From Cristatella mucedo (taxonomy: Eukaryota > Bryozoa > Phylactolaemata > Cristatellidae): DNA of 64,000 nucleotides. The notes under the pieces were generated by a model. That model was given only the letters and a program-made list of their open reading frames with translations, was not told the DNA's origin and searched no databases. The stretch lies in contig WPIO01000069.1 of assembly GCA_009760855.2 (NCBI GenBank), forward strand, positions 821,001-885,000, in the 5' to 3' direction. How positions within the stretch are numbered: the first letter of the stretch is position 1; the number at the start of each line of letters is the position of its first letter. Both the position numbers and the translations under genes were made by a program. Of this stretch, positions 10,281-20,924 are shown piece by piece.

Positions 10281-11345
10281 GCTTGTCACACAAACGCAAC
10301 TCAAGATAGAGTGGCGAGATATCGTGGCCACGTGACCATTATTGGGAGAGCTGACGCATCGCTGCGCGGTCGCCAATCGTCTTTACAGCATCTAAGGCGA
10401 GCACGAGCTGAACTATGGGTACTTACATTTTGCACCATTCCAGTGCTTAAGCTTGCAAGAGCCCAGAGATTGTCATCGGCAGTCTGCCGCTATCGCACGC
10501 CGCACCCTCAGAGATTAAAACGGGCGAGAGCTAAATTGCTAAGATATCCGTAGCTGTCTAAGCCACTCCTAAATAGAAGCATTCGGGAACGTGTGCGCCT
10601 TAACTTGCTATTTAGACCGCATTGAGCAGACGTCTGCATCGATAGTCAGTCAGTCAGTTGCACTTTCGCCTTCGAGCCGGTCATTTTAAGTGCGTCAGGG
10701 CTCGGCCTGCGCAAGGTGCGGCGCGCTATGGCTGGCATTGCGTAGGATGCGAATCTCGCTGCGCCGCCGCTCAGGAAGTGACTGCTCCGACTAGCGACGT
10801 GGCTCTCGACCTTCTCCGCGCTCTTGACCTTATCCGAGCTCGAACCGCGAGGAAAGCGTCTGGAGGACACGCGCTTCAGACGACGATGTCAAAGGCAACC
10901 TGCTGCTTCTGGAGCGACCGGCGAGGCGGCGAGTCCGAGGACGAGCGCGAGCATCAAAGGCGGCGATGGCGCCGCGGCGGCCGGCGACCTTTGAGCTGCG
11001 ACTCGAACTTTGCGACCGAAGATTCGAACCTAGCGACCGCTTGTGAAATGGCGGCGATCGGCGGGCTCGCGATGAGCAGCGTGATATTCGTCATTAGTTC
11101 GTTTTAAGCAGATTTGCGGGTGCATCCCAACCTGGCTGGCATGCAAAGAGAGAGCCCAAACGAGCGCCCGCGCAGGTCTCGTGACAGGTCTCGTGACTAC
11201 TGCTCGGTGACCGTTGCCATTCGCCCTGCGAGACGTTGGGCTGAGCGCCAGCTTCTAAAAGCTTGCTGCGAGTCGGCCCGAAGACTGCCACCTTAACGAG
11301 TTTTGCAATGCCGTCAATCGTAGACGCCATTCCTCCGTCTGTGTC
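10281..11345. other. Unassigned; partly CpG-rich
   Basis: CpG-rich between about 10670 and 11100. A plus-strand ORF of 149 codons (10658-11107) and a minus ORF (10646-10870) overlap; neither has a motif or clean splice sites. Confidence 0.35.
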
Positions 11346-11515
11346 TGTCTGTGTTTCTGCTTCTGTCTCTCCGCCGGCATTCTCTTCGCCCCGTCTTCCT
11401 CTCTCACCCCTCCTCTTTATCCCACTCCCTCTCTCCTCTCCGCCTCTCTGTCCCTCTCTTTCTCTCTCCCTCCCCCTCTCTCTCTCTCTCTCGGCCTCTC
11501 TCTCTGCCTCTCGGT
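11346..11515. repeat. Pyrimidine-rich low-complexity tract
   Basis: CT/CCT-rich imperfect repeat on the plus strand. Confidence 0.9.
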
Positions 11516-12214
11516 GGATACCGACTTGTTATGTGAAGGTATGGGCTCACTTCACTAACGCCGTGTACCGCTGCCGCTCTGACGTCACAACTGCTTGCAT
11601 TGTTGCAACACCTACAAGTCGCTAGCCACTATACTAGGTTCAGGCGTCGCTAGTATTCATTCGTCACGCGTCGGCTAGGACTAGCGCCATTGCGAGTTGT
11701 GCTTGTAACCTAGTTCTGCCCGGACGCGATAGATGTACGCCACGATTGCAGCGACAGTAAACTATCTGGTAGCCTCAAGTCCGTAGGAACGTACAGCCTA
11801 GCGAGCGACTCTAGGATTGAAGCTTAAGAGTTACTTGAGAGTTTGAGCCTTACCAAAGCTGATTGTGCTAGAGGCCTTTGCTATTGTGCAGCGGCTGCAT
11901 GACCGAGAGCACGTTTAGCGGTAAAGAGCGCCCCGATTACAGCACACGCCTACTCGCCGACGCCACTCCTTCCTGCTTGGTTGAATAGCTGTTTTGCAGT
12001 AGTTCTGCGGTCAGGTCTTAGCCTAGCAGTTAGGTATTTGCACGACGCCAACCAGGTCATGGGTCGGAGATCCACAGCAGCAGCAGCAGTCAATTGGTGA
12101 ACTCTCCTGCTGCCGCCAAATGATGCACATCCGCTCCTGCCGTCCCGAGCTGCCCTACTTCCTATAGCGGCTCACTCACTACGCGTCAGCTGCTCTCATG
12201 AGACTACGTAGCTA
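11516..12214. other. Unassigned sequence
   Basis: No gene supported. A short CAG run occurs near 12074-12090. Confidence 0.5.
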
Positions 12215-12365
12215 CGCTTGTCACTTTCTCTTTGTTGCGTGCTTCTGGTGGCCACCGAGTACGCAACAGAAACCGCTTAGGCTTCGAGTGCGCCACAAGA
12301 AACTCCTGCGTAACACCCACCTAGTCTTCGTGGCTTTGCGGAGTTGCACACGGAGATACACAACA
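12215..12365 (+). repeat. LINE-B 3' end fragment
   Basis: Plus-strand LINE-B 3' region: CTTTCTCTTTGTTGCGTG, CCGCTTAGGCT, CTCCTGCGTAACACCCAC, then GTGGCTTTGCGGAGTT. It is the reverse complement of the copy at 27330. Confidence 0.7.
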
Positions 12366-12674
12366 TGCATAAAACAAAATCACCCACCGCGAAACCGGGG
12401 AAGCCTCTGAAGCCTCTTTGCCGCTATACGATTGAGGCTGTTAAATACTCTCGTTGTGTTCCCTGTAAGCCAAGCTAAAAAACTGCATACTCAGCAATTT
12501 AACCAAAGAAATTCTCAAAAAGAGATGTGCCAAAGCACATTTCGTGGGCGAATTGAGTTCGCGTCCATCACAATATAATGTTGCAAAGCGATCTTTCAAT
12601 AGATTACCACATTAGTGCCATAATAAAGTCTGACTACGATAATATATATACTATAAATACTTTCAGCTACATAA
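12366..12674. other. Unassigned sequence
   Basis: AT-leaning sequence; nothing recognised. Confidence 0.5.
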
Positions 12675-12977
12675 TAATTATAATAATAATGATAGTAACA
12701 ATAATGCAATAAAGAGCCCTCAGAGAACTCAATATCTTTCTAGGTGCTTTAAAATGCAAAGGAAACGCGATCGAATGGTTAGTGGTATCATGCTCGGTAA
12801 ACAACATGAATAACGTGGTTAGGGGTGAAATGCACAGAGTCAGCATGCAAGTGTGGTTGGTGGCAGCTTCCACAGTGTCAGCACGCATAAACACACAAAG
12901 GTTGAATCGCAGGAACCCACTATATCACAGGGACCCACTAAATGCTGTGATAAATTGGGTGCGTTTTTCGCTTTTAG
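12675..12977 (-). mobile_element. LINE-A 3' end copy
   Basis: ATT-rich tail, decayed stem-loop and 3' UTR on the minus strand up to the end of the ORF, ending near 12977 where a plus-strand copy begins. Confidence 0.75.
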
Positions 12978-13665
12978 TTTACATGACCTTGCTAAAATCC
13001 GGGCTTGCTCACAGTGGGTTACTACGGCAAAATAGGTCCATGCATTTGCGACATCCGTCTCGACTTCTGTAGCGCAATGTTTTCTGGTCCGCCTGCGAGC
13101 GCAATTGGGCGCTTTCTCTTATGTAACCATTCAGCTAGGCTTATCTGTAGCGAGTGCAATTAGGCGCTTTCTCTTATGTAACCATTCAGCTAGGCTTATC
13201 TGGAGCGAGCGCAATTAGGCGCTTTCTCTCATGTAACCATTCAGCTAGGCTTATCTGTAGCGAGCGTCGCAGTTGCCAAATCGTACCAGTTCTCCCTGAC
13301 TGGAGCTGGCTCTCGATCAAACAGCATGCTGACTTGAAGCTTCTGTCACTCACTTTAAGGTGCCTTCATTCTTTGGCTCCAGCCTACCCATCAGATCTAC
13401 TCCCCGACCACGCTAAGCGTCGTACTACCGACCTTTCGGAATCTGGAGACCGTGCCTTTCGTCAGTTGGCTTCCAAAGCCCGGAACTGACGTCACGACAC
13501 CCCCAAATGATGACATTTAAAAAAAAGCTTCAAACGCACACATTTTTATTACACCATTTAGGTGGGTCCATGTTTTTCGTCGTCAGCGTGCCCATGCGTC
13601 ATGCTGATGACACGGTGCCTGCGTCTAAGAGCCACATCTATCTGCTGACCCCTGCAAAGTGAAAA
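12978..13665 (+). mobile_element. LINE-A ORF2 C-terminal copy, decayed
   Basis: Plus-strand remnants of the ORF2 C-terminus (HDLAKIRACS-like start, LHSLAPAYPSDLLPDHAKRRTT later) with frameshifts, then 3' UTR decaying near 13660. It contains an internal 55-bp triplication and sits head to head with a minus-strand copy. Confidence 0.7.
13095..13259 (+). repeat. 55-bp tandem repeat, three units
   Basis: Units at 13095-13149, 13150-13204 and 13205-13259, nearly identical, each starting GCGAG(C/T)GCAATT and ending GGCTTATCTG. The unit equals part of the LINE-A ORF2, so the repeat arose inside the LINE copy. Confidence 0.92.
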
Positions 13666-13689
13666 GTCCGGTAATACATGCTCAAAAGG

Positions 13690-14230
13690 TTCAACCCCGT
13701 ATCTCCTAGGCTGATGGAGCTTCGATATCTTCTGGTTGAACAACGGATATTGAGTGAAGTTCTCATGCTGACCCTCAAAGCCTGGCGTGGTTTGGTTCCT
13801 CTATTTTTAGCCAAACTGCTGCACCACTTTCAGCCACCTCTTGCCCTCAGGCCTTCCTTGGACTACAAACTAGCTGTTCCATTCCTACACCCTAAAGCTG
13901 TCGGTCACAGAAGCTTTTGCTCTCCAGGTCCCAGGCTGCTTAACTCACGTCCACAGTTCTTACGCAACGACATCTACTCCCCTGCTGCCGACTGTGGCAC
14001 ATTCCTCCGAGCCGTCCTGAGCTGCTACTTTCACTCTTCTCACTACCTTAATTGCCCTTCTGACTCAGCTAGGATTCTCACTTTCTTCTTGCTGTGTGAG
14101 ATGAAGTCTGTTGGCTGCATCATACGTACTGAAAGTCATGTAGGCTGTATGAGCCTAATAAAAATCTCTCAGGCTTAACACCCACTTAATCATTGTGGCT
14201 TTTTGGAGTTACAAACCGAGATACGTTAAG
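13690..14230 (+). mobile_element. LINE-B ORF C-terminus and 3' UTR
   Basis: Plus-strand frame with LAKLLHHFQPPLALRPS, YKLAVPFLHPKAVGHRSF, FLRNDIYSPAADCGTFLRAV and HYLNCPSDS. Next come the LINE-B 3' UTR and its CACCCACTTAATC..GTGGCTTTTTGGAG end. The frame resembles the C-terminal region after the reverse transcriptase in CR1/L2-group LINEs. It is 5'-truncated. Confidence 0.7.
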
Positions 14231-14477
14231 TTACATAAGCACGCTGAAAGAGTTTAAGGTTGCTTGATGGTAGAGAGGAACTAAAAATCCTAAGTGCTGC
14301 TGCTAATCAACCTCAATGAAATGGATATCGAAAAAATACGACTAACGTAGTGGTAGAGGTGTCTGAATTGCAGTTATAGCCACAAACACTGCACCCGTAA
14401 CTGGTGTTACATGCCGTCTAGTGCCGTGTGATCAAATACGGATTCAACTGGCACCTCGTAGCCAGGCTGATGTTCAA

Positions 14478-14628
14478 TAATAATAATAATAATAATAATG
14501 CACTTGGTAAAGCGCCCTCAGAAAACTCAATCTCTTCCTAGGCGCTTTACATTTGCTGCAAAGAGAAATGCAATTGAATGGCGAGTAATATCATGCTTGA
14601 TAAGCAAGCAAAACGAATAACATGGTTA
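14478..14628 (-). mobile_element. LINE-A (outer copy), 3' tail part
   Basis: ATT repeat, stem-loop and first part of the 3' UTR of a minus-strand LINE-A copy. The sequence stops at ATGGTTA (14622-14628), where another LINE-A is inserted, and resumes at 17619. Confidence 0.8.
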
Positions 14629-17618
14629 ATAATAATAATAATAATATTGCACTTGATAAAGCGCCCTCAGAGAACTCAATCTCTCTCTAGGCGCTTTACA
14701 TTTGCTGCAAAGTGATACGCAATAGAATAGTAAGTAAAATCATGCTTGAAAAACAAACAAAATGAATAACATGGTTAGGGGTTACATGCACTGGGTCAGC
14801 ATGCAAATGTGGTTAGTGGCAGCATGAACAGTGTCAGCACGCATAAGCACATCGAGGACGAATCACAAGGACCCACTAAATGCTGTCCTAAATAGGTATG
14901 TTTTTAAGTTTCTTTTAAATGTGGTCAGGTCAGGGGATGTTCTGATGCAGGTCGGGAGGGAGTTCCAGGCTGTGGGAGCATACGAGCTAAATGCACGGTC
15001 TCCAAAGGATTTAAGGTTTGTACGAGGTATTTCTAGACTGTTGGATTCCGAAAAGCGAGTGGTACGATGCTTTGCCTGATGGGGTAGTATCTCTGAAAGA
15101 TAGGCTGGAGCCATAGAATGAAGAGACCTAAAAGTGAGCGACAAAACCTTGAAGTCAATCCGTTGCTTGACTGATAACCAGTGCAGGTCGGCGAGAAGTG
15201 GAGTAATGTGGCAACTGCGACGCTCACGACAGACAAGCCTAGCTGCAGAGTTTTGCACCAGCTGCAATTGCCTGATCGCACATGCTGGTAGGCCAGTAAG
15301 CAGTGAGTTGCAGAAGTCGAGACGAGATGTCACGAATGCATGGACCAACTTGGACGTGGTATCCTTATCTAAACAAGCCCTAATTTTAGCAATGTTATGA
15401 AGCTGAAAATAGGCTGATTTGACTGTGGAGCTGATGTGGTCGTCTAACGAGAGGTCGCTTTGGAATATGAAACCTAGATTTCGAGCTGATGCAACTGGAG
15501 ATATGCTGGCAGAGCCAATTTTGAAAGTCAGCCTTTCCAATTTCTGAATAACACTAGGTTTGCCCATAACTAGTAAGTTAGTTTTATCATCGTTTAGTTT
15601 TAGAAAATTTGCTGCCATCCATGATCGGATGTCATCAATGCATGCAGCAAGTGAGTTGAGAGAATTTGAGGTGCTCGAAGGCTGGGAGGGATCAAAGCAA
15701 AGGTACAACTGAGTGTCATCCGCATAGAAGTGAAAGCCTAGATTGTGCTTGGCAATCACATCAGCGAGAGGGAGAGTATAAACGGTGAAAAGGACCGGAC
15801 CTAGCACAGAGCCCTGAGGTACTCCATATTTTAGAGGTACTTCAGATGATCTTTGTCCATTCACGTCAACACTCTGGAGTCTCCCACTGAGATAGGACCT
15901 GAACCACTGCAGAGCAGTGCCAGTGATGCCCAGGCGAGATGAGCGGTGCTCTAGAAGAACTTCGTGATCGATGGTATCAAAAGCTGCCGAAAGATCGAGC
16001 AAAACAAGAAGAGACACTCTACCCATGTCTGCATTCCTAAGTAGGTCGTTGTATACCCGAAGCAATGCTGACTCTGTGGAGTGATTAGCTCTAAAGCCAG
16101 ACTGGAACTTACTAGCAAGGTGTGAGGTTTCGATATACGAGTTCAGCTGGTCTGCCACGACCCGTTCCAGTGTCTTTGATAGGAATGGTAGAAGGGAGAC
16201 TGGGCGGTAGTTGCTCAAGTTCTTTTGGTCTAGTGTAGCTTTCTTGAGAAGTGGCCTGACTACAGCTTTTTTGAAAGGTGCTGGGACCTGACCTGAGGCT
16301 AATGACATATTAATGATGTTGGTTATGCATGGCAGCAGCAGATCAACGCAACGTAGGAGCAGGACAGTGGGAATAGGGTCCAGAGGACTTGTTGTCTTCT
16401 TTGATTGAGATACGAACTTTAGGACTAGATCACTTGTGACCTGCTTAAATGCAGACATTGAGGCGCAGCCAGGAACCGAGGAACAGCATTCTAGTGGGAA
16501 GGTTGTCATCGCAGGGATGGATTCCCTGATTTTGTCTATCTTCTGCACAAAGAATCGAGAGAAGCGATCGGCTAGATCATCACAAGGATCATCAGGTAAG
16601 GAGCCAACCTGGGAACGGTTGAGGAGATGGTTTATTGTCGACATCAGCATTTTTGGATTGTGCATCTGTGATTCAACAATGTTTCTATAGAAGCTAGACT
16701 TAGCCTTTGCTAGGATCGATTGGTACGACCTACAGTAGTCTTCATATGCCTGTCGATGGACAGTTAGTCCGGATCTTTTGTATGCCTTTTCAAGCTTTCG
16801 TTTAGTAGACTTGGCTAGTTTAATGTCTGTGGTAAACCATAGGCCGTCTGGGCGGGGGCGCACAGTGCGCTTTGTCAAAGGTGCAAACTCGTCGAGCGTG
16901 TCAGCTAGTGTCGTGTTGTAGCAATCTACCAGTGATGACAGATCGGAGGGAGGGACTGAGCAGCAAAGGTGAAGCAGATATGCTCGCACGGACAGCATCG
17001 ATGTCAAGGGTCTTGAGGTTTCGCGATTCACAGGTTATTTTAGAGGAGAATGTGGGCACACACTGTAGATTGAATGAGATCTGCATGTGGTCAGATAAGC
17101 AGGATTTGGTGATAACTGGTGATGACAAAGTGCAGTTATATGAGAAAATTTGGTCGAGTGTGTGACCCTTGATGTGGGTAGGGCCATGCACATGAGCCAC
17201 AAGAGATAATGAGTCTGTCAATGTACGAAATTCGGTGCTGAAAGCGTCAGATAAGTTATCAAAGTGAACGTTGAAATCACCCATAACGAGGAAGGATCGA
17301 TTTCTTGCACACAGAATCGAAATGAGATCGGAGAAATCTGAGATAAAGGAGGATTTGGTACCTGGTGGGCGATAGACTACTGCCACTATCGGTAGCTTGT
17401 TTTCGGGTGAGACCAGGACAATTGATTCAAAAGACTGCTTCGAGGGTACCGCAAATGGCTTGAAGTTGAATTTCGAGCGCACGATCATAGCAACTCCACC
17501 TCCAGTTTTGATTGATCTAGGGGTGTGAAAGAACGTGAAACCAGATGGAGTAGCGTCTTTAATTGTCGGGCAGTTTATCGATTTCAGCCAAGTTTCAGTT
17601 AGGGCGAGCAGGTCGGTT
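14629..17618 (-). mobile_element. LINE-A, longest copy (L2/CR1-group non-LTR retrotransposon)
   Basis: About 3.0 kb on the minus strand: ATT tail at 14629, stem-loop, 3' UTR, ORF2 (stop at 14863-14865) with reverse transcriptase and a partial AP-type endonuclease, 5'-truncated at about 17618. It is inserted in a second copy of the same family. The 7-bp sequence ATGGTTA on both sides (14622-14628 and 17619-17625) is the likely target-site duplication. ORF1, the 5' UTR and the start of the endonuclease are missing. Confidence 0.9.
14863..17618 (-). pseudogene. LINE-A ORF2: endonuclease plus reverse transcriptase
   Basis: Read on the minus strand. The 5' part in one frame (17618 to about 16980) is an AP-like endonuclease missing its first strand: LTETWL, GGGVAMIVRS, VYRPPGTK, the GDFNVHF motif (about 17260-17290) and SDH (about 17090). 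A single frameshift near 16970-16990 moves to the second frame. That frame carries the reverse transcriptase: NYRPVSLLPFLSKTLE, FQSGFRANHSTESALL, LLDLSAAFDTIDH (about 15964-16000), GVPQGSVLGP (about 15805-15830), catalytic FYADDTQLY (about 15715-15740). The L2/CR1-type C-terminal region (LDFCNSLLTGL, HITPLLADLHWLSVK, WNSLPTCIRTSPDL) follows. In life it would nick DNA and copy its RNA at the target. The frameshift and 5' truncation disable it, but the rest of the ORF is open, so it is a fairly young copy. Confidence 0.9.
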
Positions 17619-18460
17619 ATGGTTATGGGTGACATGCACAGGGTCAGCATTCAAATGTGGTTAGTGGCAGCATGCATAGTGTCAGCACGGATAAGCACAC
17701 GAAAGACGAATCACAGGGACCCACTAAATGCTGCCCTTAATAGGTTTGTTTTTAAGTTCTTTTAAATGTGGTCAGGTCAGGGGATGTTCTGACGCAGTTC
17801 GGGAGGGAGTTCCAGGCTTTGGGAGCATACGAACTAAATGCACGGTCTCCAAAGGATTTAAGGTTTGTACGACGTATTTGTAGACTGTTGGATTCCGAAA
17901 TGCGGGTGGTACGATGCTTGGCCTGATGGGGGAGTATATCTGAGAGACAGGCTGGAGCCATAGGATGAAGTGCCCAAAAGTGAGCGACAAAACCTTGAAA
18001 TCGATCCGTCGCTTTAATGGTAGCCAGTGCAGGTCGGTGACAAGTGGTGGGATGTGGCAACTGCGATGCTCACGACAGACAAGTCTAGCTGCAGAGCTTT
18101 GCATCAGCTGTAAGCGCCCGATTGCACATGTCAGTAGGCCAGCAAGCAATGAGTTACGGAAGTCAAGACGGGATGTCACAAATGCCGGAACCAACTTTGA
18201 TGTGGTATTCCCATCTAAAAAAGCCCAAACTTTAGCAATGTTGTGTAGCTAAAAGTAGGTAGACTTGATTGTGGAGCTGATGTGGTCATCTAACGAAAGG
18301 TCACTTTGGAACATGACACCTATATTTCGTGCTGACTCAACAGTAGATATGCTGGGAGCTGATTTTAAGCATTAGCCTTTCCAATTTCTGAATCACACTT
18401 GGTTTCTCCATAACTAGTAAGTTAGTTTTATCACCATTTAATTTAAGCGAAGTGTTTCTG
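17619..18460 (-). mobile_element. LINE-A (outer copy), 3' UTR and ORF2 C-terminus
   Basis: Continuation of the copy whose tail is at 14478-14628. It holds 3' UTR then the ORF2 C-terminal region in two frames (HRTTRISESNSLQI, SFGDRAFSSYAPKAWNSL; RLDFRNSLLAGL), so it is frameshifted. It fades out near 18460 around the KLNGDKTNLLVM region. Confidence 0.8.
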
Positions 18461-18569
18461 TTGTGTTCCTATGTCACTCTGCATGTTTACATGTCCAATA
18501 TTCAGAGCACGTTATTAGCCAGAGGCCAGACTCACAGGTGACCGTAAGTGTCTTCTTGTGAGCTTTTAT

Positions 18570-18705
18570 ATTGTATTTCCGTCTGCAACTCCATAAAGCC
18601 ACAAAGACTGTGGGTGTAATGCAGGAGTTTTGTATAGCGCACTCACAGACTAAGCGGCTTTCGGTAGGCATTGAGTAGCCTACAGACTTCATCTCACAAT
18701 CATAC
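18570..18705 (-). repeat. LINE-B 3' end fragment
   Basis: CCGTCTGCAACTCCATAAAG, GTGGGTGTAATGCAGGAG, TATAGCGCACTCACAG, AAGCGGCTTTCGGTA in the same order as at 27330. Confidence 0.75.
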
Positions 18706-18782
18706 TTCAACTTGCATGTTGGCCTTAACAGGTTGCTTGTTCGCTTTGCATGCACGTCCAAGCATGATAATAATGATTCCCA

Positions 18783-19112
18783 CATTTTAAAATGAATTAC
18801 AAGCGCCTCTGTTTATCACAAAATTTAGTGGGTCGAACACAACTCGTTCTTTGCGTGCTTATGCGTGCTGACACTTCGCATGCTGCCACTAACCATATTT
18901 GCCTGCTGACCCAGTGCATGTCACCTCTAACCGTGTTATGCTTGTTGTTCATTGAGCATGCTACCGCTAACCATTACATACATTACATACATTACATACA
19001 ATAGTGCAACCATTCGATCGTACTTCCTTTACAGCAAATGTAAAGTACCCAGCAAGAGTTCTCTGGGTTCTTTAGGGGTGCTATAAAAAATGTATTATCA
19101 TCATTATTATTA
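18783..19112 (+). mobile_element. LINE-A 3' UTR and tail copy
   Basis: Plus-strand 3' end: a frame end (MNYKRLCLSQNL), TTTAGTGGGTC, the GCATGCTGCCACTAACCA segment, a small CATTACATA tandem (about 18973-19000), the stem-loop and an ATT tail to about 19112. Confidence 0.8.
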
Positions 19113-19317
19113 TTTCATTAAACCTTGGTTCTCTTGAAGCGAGTCTATAGTGAGTACAAATTTCTCTTGGCAATAATAAGGATTTTTTCTGTTATTGTGA
19201 TATCAACAATGTTCTCAAAAATTCAGCTTGAGCATCATGTTGGCTACGTGCAAGCTGAACATCAGAAGCTGTGCCGCCTGGCTATCGGCGCCGGTGCTCC
19301 GCTTTTCACCTTTCGCA

Positions 19318-19597
19318 AGTGGCAACTTTCGAGGCATTGGAATCTGCAGAGGCAGCACGGTTGGGATCGCTAGAACTCTGCCCGGTGCTAGTTAGTTCTC
19401 TTGAGCCGGTCTCACCGGACGCTCTCCTGGCGGAAGTCATCGCTAACCACTCTCGCCTGCAAGGCAGGCCTGAGCTACACCTGAAGAGACCCACGAGCCC
19501 TCCGCCTGCGCGTCTTACCAACGAGTCTTTCTGGCGTGCTTCGCTGAGCGAAGTCTTAAGACTCTCCGAACGTAACGCGGCCGCGAGAGGCTCTTAA
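19318..19597 (+). CDS. Candidate terminal exon, unknown protein
   Basis: A pyrimidine-rich tract ending CACCTTTCGCAAG could be the acceptor (phase 1). The frame then reads VATFEALESAEAARLGSLEL, later FWRASLSEVLRLSERNAAA, and stops at 19595-19597 (TAA). Leucine, serine and glutamate content and the lack of repeats look protein-like. No domain is recognised, no AATAAA follows closely and the upstream exon is not found. It could be the end of a gene lying just before the T-box locus, or an accident of a GC-rich region. Confidence 0.33.
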
Positions 19598-20114
19598 GAA
19601 GCCCGTGCGCCGAGCTCGCCACGAAGGCGTTCGACGCGGTCTCATTTTCGTGCTCACGGCGGTGGTTTCACGAAGGGCTGCAGATCAGCTAATTTAAAAC
19701 GCTCCGTCTCTGAGACCCTACCGGTCTGCCGCAAGGAGGTTCGGGAGCTATGGGGCGGGGCGGGGGGGGGGGGCGGCAGAGTGGGCGGACTCTCCGAGTC
19801 GAACGGCCGCGTCCAATCCGAGCCAAGTGCTCGGCGGCTCTGGGCACCTCTCGCCACCCGGGCTCTTTATTAGCGGCGCATCGGAGATCTGCCTCAGGTG
19901 CGGCCCTCGAGCTCGAAACTAGCGGCAGCAGCTGCAGCAGCAGCAGTAGCGGTTGACTGCCACCGAAATCGGGCCACCACAGCCAGCTGCGTTAGCCTCG
20001 CCGCCATCGGCCGAGCCTCAATCTGGTCGGGCGAGCAGAAGACTTCCCCAGCTGCTGCTGCTGCTGCTTCGTAGGGCGTCGGCGTCAGTACACCGGCGAC
20101 GGCTGGAGGCGCCA
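19598..20114 (+). promoter_or_regulatory. CpG-rich block before candidate T-box 5' exon
   Basis: GC- and CpG-rich with a G run at about 19755-19772 and CTG/CAG runs near 19930-19947 and 20052-20068. There is no ATG in the reading frame of the 20115 exon between 19953 and 20114, so this stretch would be 5' UTR and promoter if that exon is real. No TATA box seen. Confidence 0.35.
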
Positions 20115-20229
20115 ATGGACCAGTTGGAGGAGTTCATTCATGCAGCAGTGCACGACGTTGGTCAGCGTGTAACAAAATTGAGATGCCTGTACGACCCCGT
20201 GCTTAGAAGAAAGAGTCAGTTAAAGACAG
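20115..20229 (+). CDS. Candidate first coding exon of the T-box gene
   Basis: First ATG of its frame at 20115, reading MDQLEEFIHAAVHDVGQRVT then KLRCLYDPVLRRKSQLKT, ending at a strong donor ACAG|GTAAGAG after 20229 in phase 1. The exon at 29530 needs exactly one preceding base, so G+AA would make Glu and join in frame. Same strand, a CpG island upstream and a good donor support a real first exon. Membership in the T-box gene rests only on phase (a one-in-three chance) and position. A rival 5' exon with the same phase lies at 28275-28290, and an internal ATG exists at 29556. No known domain in these 38 residues. Confidence 0.45.
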
Positions 20230-20248
20230 GTAAGAGCTTGCGGCCGCC

Positions 20249-20290
20249 GAGTATGGCCGCCAGAGTATGGCCGTCGAGTATGGCCGCCCG
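20249..20290. repeat. GTATGGCCGCC short tandem repeat
   Basis: Three to four imperfect 13-14 bp units containing GAGTATGGCCG. Confidence 0.7.
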
Positions 20291-20468
20291 ACGGCCCTTC
20301 GTCGCGGCTGCCCGAGCACCTTCGTCGGGCAGCAGATCGTGCAGCAGTCGGGTGTGGAGCGCATGCCGAGCATTCAGTCTGCTGCCTGCTGCTGCTGCGC
20401 AAATGCGACGCCGCGCGAGCCGCGAAAGCTTACCGAGACTCTTCTCTCGCGTGAGAAAGCTTCTCTCG

Positions 20469-20506
20469 CGAGAGACGCTTTCTCTCGCGAAAGAAAGCGT
20501 CTCTCG
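20469..20506. repeat. Perfect 14-bp inverted repeat
   Basis: Arm CGAGAGACGCTTTC (20469-20482), loop of 10, arm GAAAGCGTCTCTCG (20493-20506). Neighbouring palindromic TCTCTCGCGAGAGA makes the segment more self-complementary. Confidence 0.9.
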
Positions 20507-20924
20507 CAGCCGCCGTATTTCTTGCCAGCGGCAGGAGCAGATCTGAGCCGATGGCCGATCTCCTCGCTTAGCAGCCAATGGAAAATCGACTCTGCTGCTC
20601 GCTCTTCTGGCGGCGACCGCCAGCTTCTGCACACGATTGTTGAGCATGCCGATTGAACTTATTTTAGCCAAGTTTTAGCTGCTCACACCTTTCTCCGCGC
20701 GGTGTGCTTTCCTTAAGCTCAAAGCGCGACTGGAGACTGTGAACGAAATTCCTGCCGCGGCCAAAAGCACGACGGTGCGATCATTACATCCGGGGATGCA
20801 ATTCTTAAATGGGGCGGCTTTTCAAGCCGAATTCGCTAACCGTGCTGTCCTTGCTCAACTTGCTCAAAATAATCATGGCAGAGTGTGTGCGTGCGTGTGC
20901 ATCCTGGTATAGGCAAACGCAAGC

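Noticed and set aside
13095-13259. CRISPR-like array
   Set aside because: Three direct units with no unique spacers, inside a LINE ORF in an animal genome; a simple tandem repeat.
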